The notes under the pieces were generated by a model that saw only the letters and a program-made list of their open reading frames with translations, had not been told where the DNA came from and ran no database searches. A stretch of 64,000 nt of DNA from Atopsyche davidsoni (lineage: Eukaryota; Arthropoda; Insecta; Trichoptera; Hydrobiosidae): contig JAILWY010000008.1 of NCBI GenBank assembly GCA_022113835.1, positions 8,808,501 through 8,872,500 on the forward strand, read 5' to 3'. Every line of letters starts with the position of its first letter. The stretch's first letter is position 1. Shown piece by piece: positions 46,975-55,839 of this stretch. The position numbers were made by a program, and so were the translations under genes.

Positions 46975-47140
46975 GAGTAGTAGATCTAAACGCCAGAGCT
47001 TTGTAAGGAAAGGATTATATAATAATGCTATTAGGCAGCAGCAATATAAAACTATGGTGTAAGAGGACCCAGGGACCCTTAGAAAACCATGAACACTGGC
47101 TCAGCGTGAGTATATATATGCTCAGTGAAACTTGATGAAG
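46975..47140 (+). repeat. Interspersed repeat family R, copy 3
   Basis: 'tagatctaaacgccagagctttgtaaggaa', 'aataatgctattaggcagcagcaa' and 'aaaccatgaacactggctcag' match 40225-40400. The copy lacks a middle part and ends in 'gatgaagaag'. Confidence 0.6.
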
Positions 47141-47351
47141 AAGATTAAGCTATTATATATTATTGATTTTTGTGAAGACCGTCTCACAGGAGGTACGATT
47201 TTGCCTATACAGGTTTGATTGATTGATAATGATTAAGTACATTTTTTCAAATATTGAAAATTGAAAAAATATCATCATATTTGATTGGCATAATAAGTAC
47301 GTTGTTTCATTTATAGGATATGATTGTTGAAAATTCTTGCCCAGTACTAGT

Positions 47352-47460
47352 GATTCGTTGGCATAATTGGTAATGCACCGGCCATGTAAGCTTCGGGATG
47401 TGGGTTCGAATCCCACACAAATTACGATGATATTTTTTCTTAGAGTTTATTTAATCAATT
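47352..47460 (+). mobile_element. tRNA-Thr-like SINE, copy 2
   Basis: 'ttggcataattggtaatgca' is an A box. 'cgggatgtgggttcgaatcc' carries the B box. The anticodon stem-loop region reads 'ccggc catgtaa gc', giving a TGT anticodon, as in tRNA-Thr. The tail 'cacaaattacgatgatattt' is shared with the other copies. Some 130 bases upstream, 'ttggcataataagtacgttg' is shared with copy 3. Confidence 0.7.
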
Positions 47461-47540
47461 TTCAAGCATTATCAAGATTAAGCTGCTATATTTATGCAAT
47501 AATCAATGGGGTCGTTACAAAAAAAAAAAAAACAAAAAAA

Positions 47541-47744
47541 TTATTGGTGACCGGTTTCACGTTGGCATTATCAAACTGAGTGAGAATTTGTATAAAAATA
47601 AGCAATGTGATCATATAGCGATAACATCATAAACTCAACATCGCGTCTCATAAGCTAGCCATCTTCCACTCACTCGTATACCGGTTATGCGTGGTCCCAT
47701 TGAATTCAGTTTGATAATGCCAACGTGAAACCGGTCACCAATAA
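47541..47744. mobile_element. MITE with perfect 39-bp terminal inverted repeats
   Basis: The left end 47541-47579 begins 'ttattggtgaccggtttcac' and the right end 47706-47744 is its exact reverse complement over 39 bases. The 126-bp middle is non-coding. Sequences further right, 'atgtggaaaaa..actaaggtattt', resemble the flank of the 38084 copy, so the true element may be longer. Confidence 0.8.
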
Positions 47745-47820
47745 CATGTGGAAAAAAACACTAAGGTATTTAAAATAATTAATGAAACTGGTATTTATTT
47801 TGTAATATTCCATTTTATTA

Positions 47821-48318
47821 CAATAAAATAAAACCAAATGGTTTTGGAGACTACGTTAATTTCACTATTAGTGAGAGCTCTTTCGCCGAACACGGCGAAT
47901 CAAGACTGAATCTATACGGAAAAAAGCGAGCTTATACATAACAAATTCAACAGAAATACATGAGTCATAAATTATACTACATTACAAATTTATGTGGAAA
48001 AATGCTTCTATTGGGCGCTGCGAAACCCCATTAACCCCATAACCATAATTCTCCCATCCTTAATATTTTTAAAAATACACTTTGATTCTGCATTCAAACT
48101 AATTGCTTTCAGGTGGCGGCCAGGACAGCCAGGAATCATCACAAACTAGTTTATTTAAGTACTTAGTATTAAAATTATTGCTGTTAATATCATTTTAATG
48201 GGGTTTAAGCTCGCTTTTTTCTGTATAGATTCAGTCTTGAGGATGCCGTGTTACTCACTCCTCTCACTAATAGTGAAATTAACGTAGTCTCCAAAACCAT
48301 TTGGTTTTATTTTATTGT
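47821..48318. mobile_element. Foldback element with arms of about 114 bp
   Basis: The left arm is 47821-47935 ('caataaaataaaaccaaatg' to 'aaaaaagcgagctta'). The right arm is 48205-48318, the near-perfect reverse complement, differing by a few substitutions and a small indel around 'gtgagagctctttcgccgaacacggc'. A 270-bp non-coding middle separates them. Adjacent sequence is AT-rich and no clear target duplication is visible. Confidence 0.8.
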
Positions 48319-48319
48319 A

Positions 48320-48750
48320 TTTAAAATAAATTATTTTAAAAAATTATGATTTAATGTATGGTTTATGAAATAAAAAATGTATTCAAGGATAACCCTATCT
48401 GTTGTCCCCCTAAAGCAGAGTGAAGTGAGAGCGCGCCAGTAGCCGCCCCGCTCGGCTGTGCTTGGTTATGGTCGTTTCTCCGCATTGTCTTTGGCCGTCC
48501 CCCGCCATTCGTTGTCGGCGACTGTTCAGCTGTCAAGTCCAGCGCGCAAAGAATGACAATTGTTTCACATCGAAGGCGTTATTCGAGCTAATAAATTTCG
48601 GTTTTCGCCTTTCCGTTGAATATTAGCGTTTGATTTATACAGCTTTTTTTTCGCTTTGTTTGTTTTAGACTGTCGGCGGCGCGAGGGGACGTATGTCAAG
48701 ACAGCTGCAATGCGAATAATCGCTACGGAAAAAATATGATTTTATGGGAG
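48320..48750. other. Non-coding stretch, GC-mixed
   Basis: A more balanced-GC patch lies at 48415-48560 and near 48672-48700. No gene or known repeat is recognised. Confidence 0.4.
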
Positions 48751-48754
48751 AATC

Positions 48755-48945
48755 TTTGAAATACCACGGGTTGACCGCGTCACAAATGTGATAAAAAAGC
48801 GTAATGCTATTTTGGCCATGTTTTTCGAAACAATAAATACAGCATTCTTCAGCTGAATGTCCGAGGAAAAATCGAAAGAAAAAGAAGGAGGAAACTTACG
48901 TGGCTGGAAGTGGAAAATACAGCCGAATTTATCTAAATTCATAAA
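48755..48945 (+). pseudogene. RTE-like LINE C-terminal fragment
   Basis: 'cacgggttgaccgcgtcacaaatg', then 'cttcagctgaatgtccgagg' and 'aaggaggaaacttacgtggctggaagtggaaaatacagcc'. In protein terms these are VDRVTN, LQLNVRGKI and RRRKLTWLEVENTAEF, the same order as the other LINE tails. Confidence 0.6.
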
Positions 48946-49263
48946 ATCTCAAAATAACCACACATATTTTTTTTACTATAACTAATAATATAAATAAACT
49001 CACATTTTCTGTTTTCTCACATGGCTGCTTGGTCTTTAGACTCGTCCTAAAAAATATTGCACTGCTATAATTTCTTTTCACTTAATATTTGAACTTTTTT
49101 TATTACTTATACACAATGATTAAATATGTATTCACATTATCTAATTACAACAAGTCAACTGAGTGATATTAATGTTTCATGTCGTCAATTTCTATGCACG
49201 CGTGGTTGCTCGGGACGTCTTTCTGAAGGCTTCCCATCGACAAGATGTTTTTTTTTTATTACC

Positions 49264-49286
49264 ATAGATATATATATATATATAAT
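49264..49286. repeat. Short (AT)n microsatellite
   Basis: An uninterrupted AT run of about 20 bases lies in AT-rich non-coding DNA. Confidence 0.8.
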
Positions 49287-49529
49287 AGGTTTTTAATTAG
49301 TTTTGGTTTACAATAAATCTGATATACATGTTTTATAAAGACACGCACACTGTAAAGTCGCCGATGAAATACATAAAAATGAGTGAGCTAGAATATTGTA
49401 TTGCCTTATTTATATATTTTATTTGAAATAGATTGTTATTAAATATTATTAATAAATCTGCATTTTTCACTCATTCTAGCTACCTGGGCACATCGTTTCC
49501 GCACTTTCATACAAATTAAATTCTCACGA

Positions 49530-49605
49530 CACAGTGACTCAATTGCTTGCAGCTTAGAGTAACGAGCCGCGGTAAACGTAGAGGTATGGGTTTGAGTCCC
49601 ACCGG
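49530..49605 (+). repeat. tRNA-like sequence, probable SINE head
   Basis: 'agtgactcaattgcttgcagc' resembles an A box region. 'ggtatgggtttgagtcccacc' carries a B box, shared in part with the - strand piece at 39525. Stem pairing is incomplete, so a working tRNA is unlikely. Confidence 0.4.
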
Positions 49606-49664
49606 TTTCATAAAAATACATTTCGATAAATTCTCCCATTGTGACTGTCTAAATATTATAAAAA

Positions 49665-49775
49665 ATTTCAACTTCTTCGAGTGCCTCTCACCATTTCATT
49701 GAATACATATCTACCGGCGTAAATTCCGCGTCCACGCAAGTTTCCTCCTTCCGATGCCCCTTTTACCTTTTATTT
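49665..49775 (-). pseudogene. RTE-like LINE 3' coding tail fragment
   Basis: On the - strand it reads 'aaaaggggcatcggaaggag', 'gaaacttgcgtggacgcgga' and 'gagaggcactcgaagaag', matching the + strand tails at 45430 and 44560. Confidence 0.6.
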
Positions 49776-50004
49776 TTCTGGATCTAGAATTCTTTACGAA
49801 TTTTATTAAAATAATTAAACGGCTGTGAGTACGCGTTCATCTGTATACGTTTCCCGGTGAGTGTAGATATATGGATGTTTACATTATACTCGCGCGGTAC
49901 TCTGTGCGGTCGGGGACTGTGATGGTATCCTCTCTGGTCCGCCGGTGGTCCCACACTTGTTGCAGAGCACACAGGCCACAGAATACGGAGGTCAAGTGTG
50001 CCAT

Positions 50005-50050
50005 CTGGACACACAGCACACAGCACACAGCAAACAGCACAGCACACTGG
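50005..50050. repeat. (acacagc)n minisatellite
   Basis: About five imperfect copies of a 7-base unit. The adjoining sequence is non-coding. Confidence 0.7.
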
Positions 50051-50515
50051 ACGTGCGCGCCGACAGCCGCCGCTCTCAAACTGGGAGGAAGTGCAACAAT
50101 AACTTTCAATTATTCAAAAATCAAACATACATTTTTTGATAAAACCATTCAAGATAATTATAACAACCGGACTGTATAATTAAATTTATAAAAAAAATCT
50201 TCTTTTATGGCGATGATCCAATACCCGCTTTAGGTATTTTCAATTTAAAAAATGCAAATAACGTTTTCGCGATTTTTGCAAATCAAAGTCGCAAAACGTC
50301 TTAGTACTTTTGTTCACAGCGGGTCTTGAAAGTCGGTGGCTCATGTCTTCGGTTGGGTCTAGAGCAGGGCAGGAGGCGGTGGCGAGGCGCAGGTGAAGAA
50401 GCCTCGGCGCGGTGAGAGCAAACAGACCTCCTTAGTTTCACAAATATTGTTAGAAATGTGACGTTTTTTACCGCGGCGAGGAGCGGCCACTAATGCGTGG
50501 GTCAACATAGCGGGT

Positions 50516-50546
50516 CTGCTGCTGATGCTGCTGCTGCTGCTGCTGG
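50516..50546. repeat. (CTG)n trinucleotide repeat
   Basis: About ten CTG units with one 'atg' change. On the - strand it reads as poly-Ser in a 67-codon frame that has no other support. Confidence 0.8.
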
Positions 50547-50569
50547 AGCCGTGGTGTGCCATATACTCC

Positions 50570-51320
50570 GCTTAGTGCCTTACAAGCCGTGCAGCATCAT
50601 TTAATACCGAAAAGTATCATAAATACCGTAGAGAGCAAATAGTGCTTTTCAATGCTACACAACTGCGTATAGATCAGTACAATATCATATGATGTCTTAA
50701 GCCTTGAATAATATCATAAATTACTGTAGAGTTCATATTTGAATCCTGTACAGTATCACATAGTGCCGTATAGAGTCATAAGGTACTATATAGTTCAAAT
50801 AGTGAGAGCAGTATAACATCATATGATGTCTTAAATCCTGAATAGTATCATAGAATACCATAGAGTTCGAATAGTGCCTCAAATCCTGTACAGTATCATA
50901 AAGTGCCGTATTAAGTAATATAGAGTTCAGATAGTGCCCTTTAATGCTATGCAGTTTCATATAAAGACGTACAGTATCGTACAGTGCATTTCAATAGCAT
51001 ATAGAGCTGTACAGTGTCATATAATGTCACTCAGAGACTTATCGTGCCGTATAGTACCGAACAATCCCAAAGAGTCGCTTGCTGCGTAAAGTATGTTGTC
51101 GTACAGTTCCAAATAGTGCCTTAAGTTGCTGTACAGTTCTATATAGTGCCATAAAGTAACGTACAATGCTGTGTTCTAAAGTGCCATTTAATAGCGTATT
51201 TTTTCTATATAAAGCCGCTTTGTTTCGTTTCATGACGTATATTACAAAGGGTGCTGGGTAAAACTTTAAAGTGCCGCATATGCCATACAGAACCATACAG
51301 TGCCGCAAATTACCAAATAG
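50570..51320. repeat. Degenerate short-period tandem array, about 0.75 kb
   Basis: Words such as 'tagtgccgta', 'cagtatcata', 'tagagttc' and 'gtacagt' recur every 10 to 12 bases throughout. On top of this a unit of about 135 bases is repeated near its start: 'atatgatgtcttaa' ends at 50700 and again at 50834, each followed by similar blocks. The array is open on the - strand over two long frames, with recurrent Leu/Tyr/Thr/Val words, as expected from a repeat with few stops. It looks like an old satellite. Confidence 0.7.
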
Positions 51321-51549
51321 TTCAGAAGTAAGTGCCGACCTGGGTCTGCATCTTTATTTTCACCGTTTAATTGTTCAGTAAATAACACACTTGCTTATTG
51401 ACCGCGGGGTACCGAATTAAAAACTTAGGTAGAGAGAAACAGAGAGGGAAAAAAATATTTTTCAACTGTTAAATAATTTGCAGGTTTAAAGAGAAAAAAA
51501 TTATATTGTATTTATCAATAGTTAAATCTTTTTATGCTAGTCTTGCAAA

Positions 51550-51735
51550 AGAACTCCTGACATGAAATACTAAATAATTGTTATGGGGAAAATCCAAATA
51601 AAAAATGGCATTCGAAGGAGGAAGCTAACATGGATGTGGAATTTGGGCCAGTGGCTAGAAGCCAGGAGTAGTAAAGACTTAGGCTGAACAGATGTTCAAT
51701 GAGAGTGTCATAAGGAGAAACACCTGAAAATGAAG
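51550..51735 (+). pseudogene. RTE-like LINE 3' coding tail fragment
   Basis: 'cgaaggaggaagctaacatggatgtggaat' and 'gggccagtggctagaagcca', followed by 'ggagaaacacctg'. These match the LINE tail in the same order as at 44480 and 45430. Confidence 0.55.
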
Positions 51736-51739
51736 ATCT

Positions 51740-52105
51740 ATATATGATCATGACCCAATAAATAATAAATCTTACAAGTTTTATATATTTTTTAAATATT
51801 TAATTAATTAATTAAGCATTTGCCCCGCACGGGCCGCCACAGTGGAAGAAGAGTATATTATAATTCCAGGGATCTCCAGACAATATGAGAGAATGGCTGC
51901 ATAATTAATTGTGTCCCTGCCTCTTCCTTTAGGACTTTAGATAGAACCTTCGCAGATAGAGCTTTTCAGAAAGGTAAGAACTTAACGGAAGCTCCCGACG
52001 AGAAAGCGCGGGCCGCAACCCGCATTCGCGAACTTCTCGCAGATCGCTCGCAGATATCTCGCTGGCAATTCTTGCTTGGCGAAATAAATACGGATTCACA
52101 TTTCT
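51740..52105. other. Non-coding stretch
   Basis: This is AT-rich, with a GC-richer patch near 51990-52060. No gene is recognised. Confidence 0.4.
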
Positions 52106-52109
52106 TTGA

Positions 52110-52260
52110 AGTCGCGAGCAGCCTGCACGCGCCGCGACACAGCCGACAAACCAAACGGTAACTCCCCAATAGCGATCGCTTTTGCGCTGATTGTTAAAAA
52201 AAACGCTTAAAAATTACTTGTGATCGGTCGGTTGTGTCGCAGCATGTGTGGGCAGCTTTC
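52110..52260. mobile_element. Small inverted-repeat element (MITE), about 150 bp
   Basis: The left end is 'agcagcctgcacgcgccgcg' plus 'acacagccgac'. The right end is 'gtcggttgtgtcgcagcatg' plus 'tgtgggcagct'. The ends pair over about 31 bases with roughly six mismatches. Related ends occur at 29120, 37769, 38014, 42769 and 60943. Confidence 0.6.
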
Positions 52261-52471
52261 GAAAGCTTGTTGAATTCACTGTAAAATTATTTTCCCAAAT
52301 ACCCATCCCGATAAAACCGCCATACTGGAAACTTTGAAACTGCTATCTGATTTCACTATATATATTATTTTATATTGTCCTTCAAAATAAATACAGTTTA
52401 TCAATGGATTGTTATTTGGATGAATGGGTAAATTGATAAATTTTAATTTTTCATAGATATATTATATATTC

Positions 52472-52475
<4 letters not shown>

Positions 52476-52519
<44 letters not shown>
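52476..52519. repeat. (AT)n microsatellite
   Basis: About 42 bases of uninterrupted alternating A and T. Confidence 0.85.
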
Positions 52520-52520
<1 letters not shown>

Positions 52521-52549
52521 TTGGATGTTTCATTGAAAAATCAGCTGCA

Positions 52550-52632
52550 GGTTACTGATGTCTTTATACAGCAATACCGTGCTATTTTTTCCTACTTATT
52601 AATTAGAAAAGTATTTATTACGTAGAAAACAA
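52550..52632 (+). repeat. Interspersed repeat, second copy of 40908-40985
   Basis: 'ggttactgatgtcttt', 'gcaataccgtgc' and 'gtatttattacgt' occur in the same order and similar spacing as at 40908. Confidence 0.45.
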
Positions 52633-52639
52633 TGTCCTG

Positions 52640-53550
52640 TTACTAATTATGCTGTACTCCTGACTTTCGGCATAAATTCTGCATCCACGTCAACTTTCTC
52701 CTTTCCCTGGAAACTGTAGCAAACTATACTAGACAAATACGGTTTTCAGCATGTTATCAGTAGATCTAAAAATTATTCAATGCGTTATTAAGCAGTTCGC
52801 GTTTAATTTCTCTTATATTCAATCTGAACCCATTGGGTTGGCTGTATAACTCTAATGGCTTCAACAAAGACGTTATCTTCAATTCATGAATCATTTTTAG
52901 TTCATTGGTTTTGAAAGTCTTGCCTAACTTTGTTCTTCGCTTTCAATTACAAACGCCTTTGAGTTTAGCCAGCGAAGGGAAAGCACATCCATTCAGCGCC
53001 GCCTCCGAGCTGAATGCCCGAGACGTCGTCCTAATTATTATTCACACCTTGTAAAAATTGCACGATTTTAGTAATCAATTCGACATCGATTAAAAAATAT
53101 ATTTCAAATTAGGGTGCATCCTGGGGGGCTGCGACCCTAAAACACGTTCAATTGAAGAAATACTCAGAGCGAAGCGCGATTGTTTCTATGTCATTACGAC
53201 CACTGTTTATTCGCAATAAAAGTTTACTCAGTCAATTTAGCTCTTTGAATGTGTATCCTTTTATTTAAAAAAAAAAAGAATTTTTACACATAAACTCAAT
53301 ATTGAAAATATAAGAATCGTGTAAGCCTTACTTATATTAACACTGCATTATAGTAACTATTGTAATTTAACATAAATACATAGCATAAAGTATATTTTTT
53401 ATATTTATATAAATCTTGACAGATGTATATTTTTTGAATATTTTGTAATAGTTGAAAATAATTTGTCTATCTGTGCCATGTTTATTTATTTGCTAGTGTT
53501 GACTTATGACTTACTTCTAGTAAGATTATCTGAGTGTTTAAATATCTTGA
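52640..53550. other. Non-coding AT-rich stretch
   Basis: A short - strand LINE-tail piece lies at 52672-52712. Nothing else is recognised. Confidence 0.4.
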
Positions 53551-53556
53551 TATATA

Positions 53557-53792
53557 CAGTAAAACCTTGACATAACGAACCAATTGGGGGGGGAGAGGGT
53601 GTCCGTTAGAGCCGAAAGTCCGTTATATAAAAAAAAATTGCTTTTGGTAATCTTACTAAAAAAGAATCAAGTTTTTTTTATAATCAACTCTCGAAACTTA
53701 CGAAATTTTTATTTAAATTTTCGCATTCAAAACGCTTTTAATTTTTTTTACAATCGACTGGATTTTTTGTCCGTTATATCGAGGTTTTACGG
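53557..53792. mobile_element. pogo/Tigger-like MITE, about 235 bp
   Basis: It starts 'cagtaaaaccttgacataac' and ends 'gttatatcgaggttttacgg', the reverse complement with three mismatches. This is the typical pogo/Tigger end, in which 'cgatataacggac' follows. A TA precedes the left end; a TA lies two bases past the right end. The inside is AT-rich and non-coding. Confidence 0.7.
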
Positions 53793-53805
53793 CATATATA
53801 ATATT

Positions 53806-53811
<6 letters not shown>

Positions 53812-53886
<75 letters not shown>
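53812..53886. repeat. Long (AT)n microsatellite
   Basis: About 74 bases of alternating A and T, the longest simple repeat in the window. Confidence 0.9.
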
Positions 53887-53889
<3 letters not shown>

Positions 53890-53954
53890 GTGTGACTTGC
53901 AATACCAGACTTTCAACCCAAAGTACTGAGTGAAGCATTTAAATCCGATCTGAA

Positions 53955-54160
53955 TATTATCGACACAATATTTAATTGGCATAATAAGTACGTTGTTTCA
54001 CTTATAATGATTCCTTAGCATAATTGGTAACGCACCGGCCATATAAGCTTGGGGGTGAGGGTTCTCAAATCCCCCACAAATCACGATGATATTTTTCTGA
54101 GAATTTCTTCTATGTGTGAACTAATGTGCCTAATCATATTAGTAATAAATTAATAATACT
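53955..54160 (+). mobile_element. tRNA-Thr-like SINE, copy 3
   Basis: It has 'ttggcataataagtacgttg' upstream as in copy 2, then 'ttagcataattggtaacgca', 'ccggccatataagc', a damaged B box 'gggttctcaaatcccccac', and the full tail 'cacgatgatatttttctgag' to 'cctaatcatattagtaata'. An extra base in the B box would weaken Pol III use. Confidence 0.7.
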
Positions 54161-54309
54161 TCTCAATTGAACGGATGTTGTGTTGATCCATATTTTTCTG
54201 AGAGTTTTTTTTAATATTTGAAAAAATGTACTTAATCATTATCAATAACAATAATAAGCAATAAACACTTGAGGGAGGCGCCCGCCCCCGATATAGAATA
54301 TCAGTTCCT

Positions 54310-54392
54310 GCCCCCCCCATGGCCCCCCCCATGGTCCCCCCATGGTCCCCCCATGGTCTCCCCATGGTCTCCCCATGGTCCCCCCCCCCCCA
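54310..54392. repeat. 'catggtcccc' minisatellite
   Basis: Six copies of an 11-12 base C-rich unit with 'catgg' cores at 54318, 54330, 54341, 54352, 54363 and 54374, followed by a run of C. Open frames across it on both strands are simple Pro/Trp/Gly repeats. Confidence 0.85.
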
Positions 54393-54811
54393 CCCGCCGC
54401 CACTCGACACTGTCTGCGCGCCTGGCCGTGACACTTCCAATCTAATTCCCGATACATCCTCCAAGGGTTGGAGCCGATCGAGCCGGCGCCCGCGGCTCGC
54501 ATTTCAATATGCCGATGTTTTATATGTGGATGCGCTTAATTACTCTCCAACTTATTTATTTTGAAACCAACTGAACCTCCACAACTAAATATCCACTAAG
54601 AAGCAAGTCATAATACAAGATCGTGAAAGATTTCAAAATTTTCATTTGGTCTCGTATGTCTTGAAACCAACCAAAGCCTGCTACTGTATTACGAGACATT
54701 CCTAAAAAAAAATATATGTCCAATCATAATCTATTTTATTTCCTTTATAAATGTCTATACATAAAGCAATAGTATAAATATGTTTAATAACTTTATTTTA
54801 AAATTGCTACA

Positions 54812-55085
54812 AGGAATAAGAGGTATTGAAAAAGGGAAATCTACATGGATGCGATTTGCTGAAAGTCTGGAATACAGCCAAGCTAGTATAATAGAGATAT
54901 GTAATGTTGTCACAGTTCATCTTGAAAGTCTTGCACTGAATACGCAAAAAGCTCAACGTATCCAATTTCGGATATACCTGCAAAAAAATACTTTAGAAAA
55001 AATGGCAATGGAAGAAGAAAGTAAACAAGGGTGCGGTAAAGTCGGGAATAAAACACTGGCCCAGGATAAATATATGTTCAGTGAA
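54812..55085 (+). pseudogene. RTE-like LINE tail fragment with unknown middle
   Basis: GIRGIEKGKSTWMRFAESLE matches the 'GRRKLTWMRNLRQWLE' tail. The same 106-codon frame continues through unrelated sequence and ends in 'atatgttcagtgaatgtatt', which belongs to the family R repeat. It is probably a chimeric piece. Confidence 0.45.
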
Positions 55086-55430
55086 TGTATTGAACAATAG
55101 AGTGAGGCTAACTTCAAAAGTTGTCTTGAGCATGTGCGTAAGTATTAACTATCAAACCGTAAGATTTAATTTAAGTAACCTTTAATTTGATGGATTTGTT
55201 AACTTCAGTCTATATGTAAGTAAACAATAATGTTACTGTCATAAGAACTTGCTTGATCTCAATGTAAGCTTGAGCCAAATAAGTAAGAATTGGATCGTTC
55301 GTATGAAAGTACTGATGTGATGAAATGAAGAAGGCTCTTACTGAGTTTGGTCGATCTCAAAGATCGCGATTTGATGCTGATCGAGTTGCTGCATGAGTCC
55401 AAGAAGATAAGTTAGATATTCACCAAAAGC
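55070..55430 (+). repeat. Interspersed repeat family R, second part (copy of 40440-40730)
   Basis: Shared blocks in order: 'caatagagtgaggc/caatggagtgagac', 'cttcaaaagttgtc', 'gagtaagag/aagtaagaa', 'tgatgaaatgaagaaggct', 'gatctcaaagat' and 'gagttgctgcatgagtcca'. Several indels separate the copies. Confidence 0.65.
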
Positions 55431-55594
55431 CGAGATCCACATTCTTCAGGTGCAAATAATAATTTTAATCTGAAATCGCAAATTTATTTATTTATGTTAT
55501 TTCCCGGAAACGAGATCCCGGTTGTCGCAATACAAATAAATTAAAACGGGGTACTATTACAGGCGAACAAAATAAAATAAATTGGTTCCGCAAA

Positions 55595-55835
55595 GAATTG
55601 TCCGGAGAGAGCGAGGAAATTGATTTATTCACACGGCGCCTGTTCTTGCGCGGCGACGCCGGCCGAGCGACGCGCGTCCTACCGCTGCAAGCCGAGCCGC
55701 CTCTCCGCGCGCGCTATCGCCGTCTCGCTCTCCCGCGGCGCCGGCACGCGCGCGAGAGCGAGACGGCACCGCACCCCGCGCGTTTAAAACGGTAGACGGT
55801 CCGTCGCGCGGCCCGCCTGCCCGCGCCGTACACTA
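55595..55835. other. CpG-rich island with a strong 14-bp hairpin
   Basis: This is a sharp GC- and CpG-rich patch in AT-rich surroundings. At 55719-55732 'gccgtctcgctctc' pairs exactly with 'gagagcgagacggc' at 55754-55767 around a 21-base GC-rich loop. It could be a promoter of a gene outside the visible exons or part of a transposon. No exon is recognised next to it. Confidence 0.5.
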
Positions 55836-55839
55836 ACTC

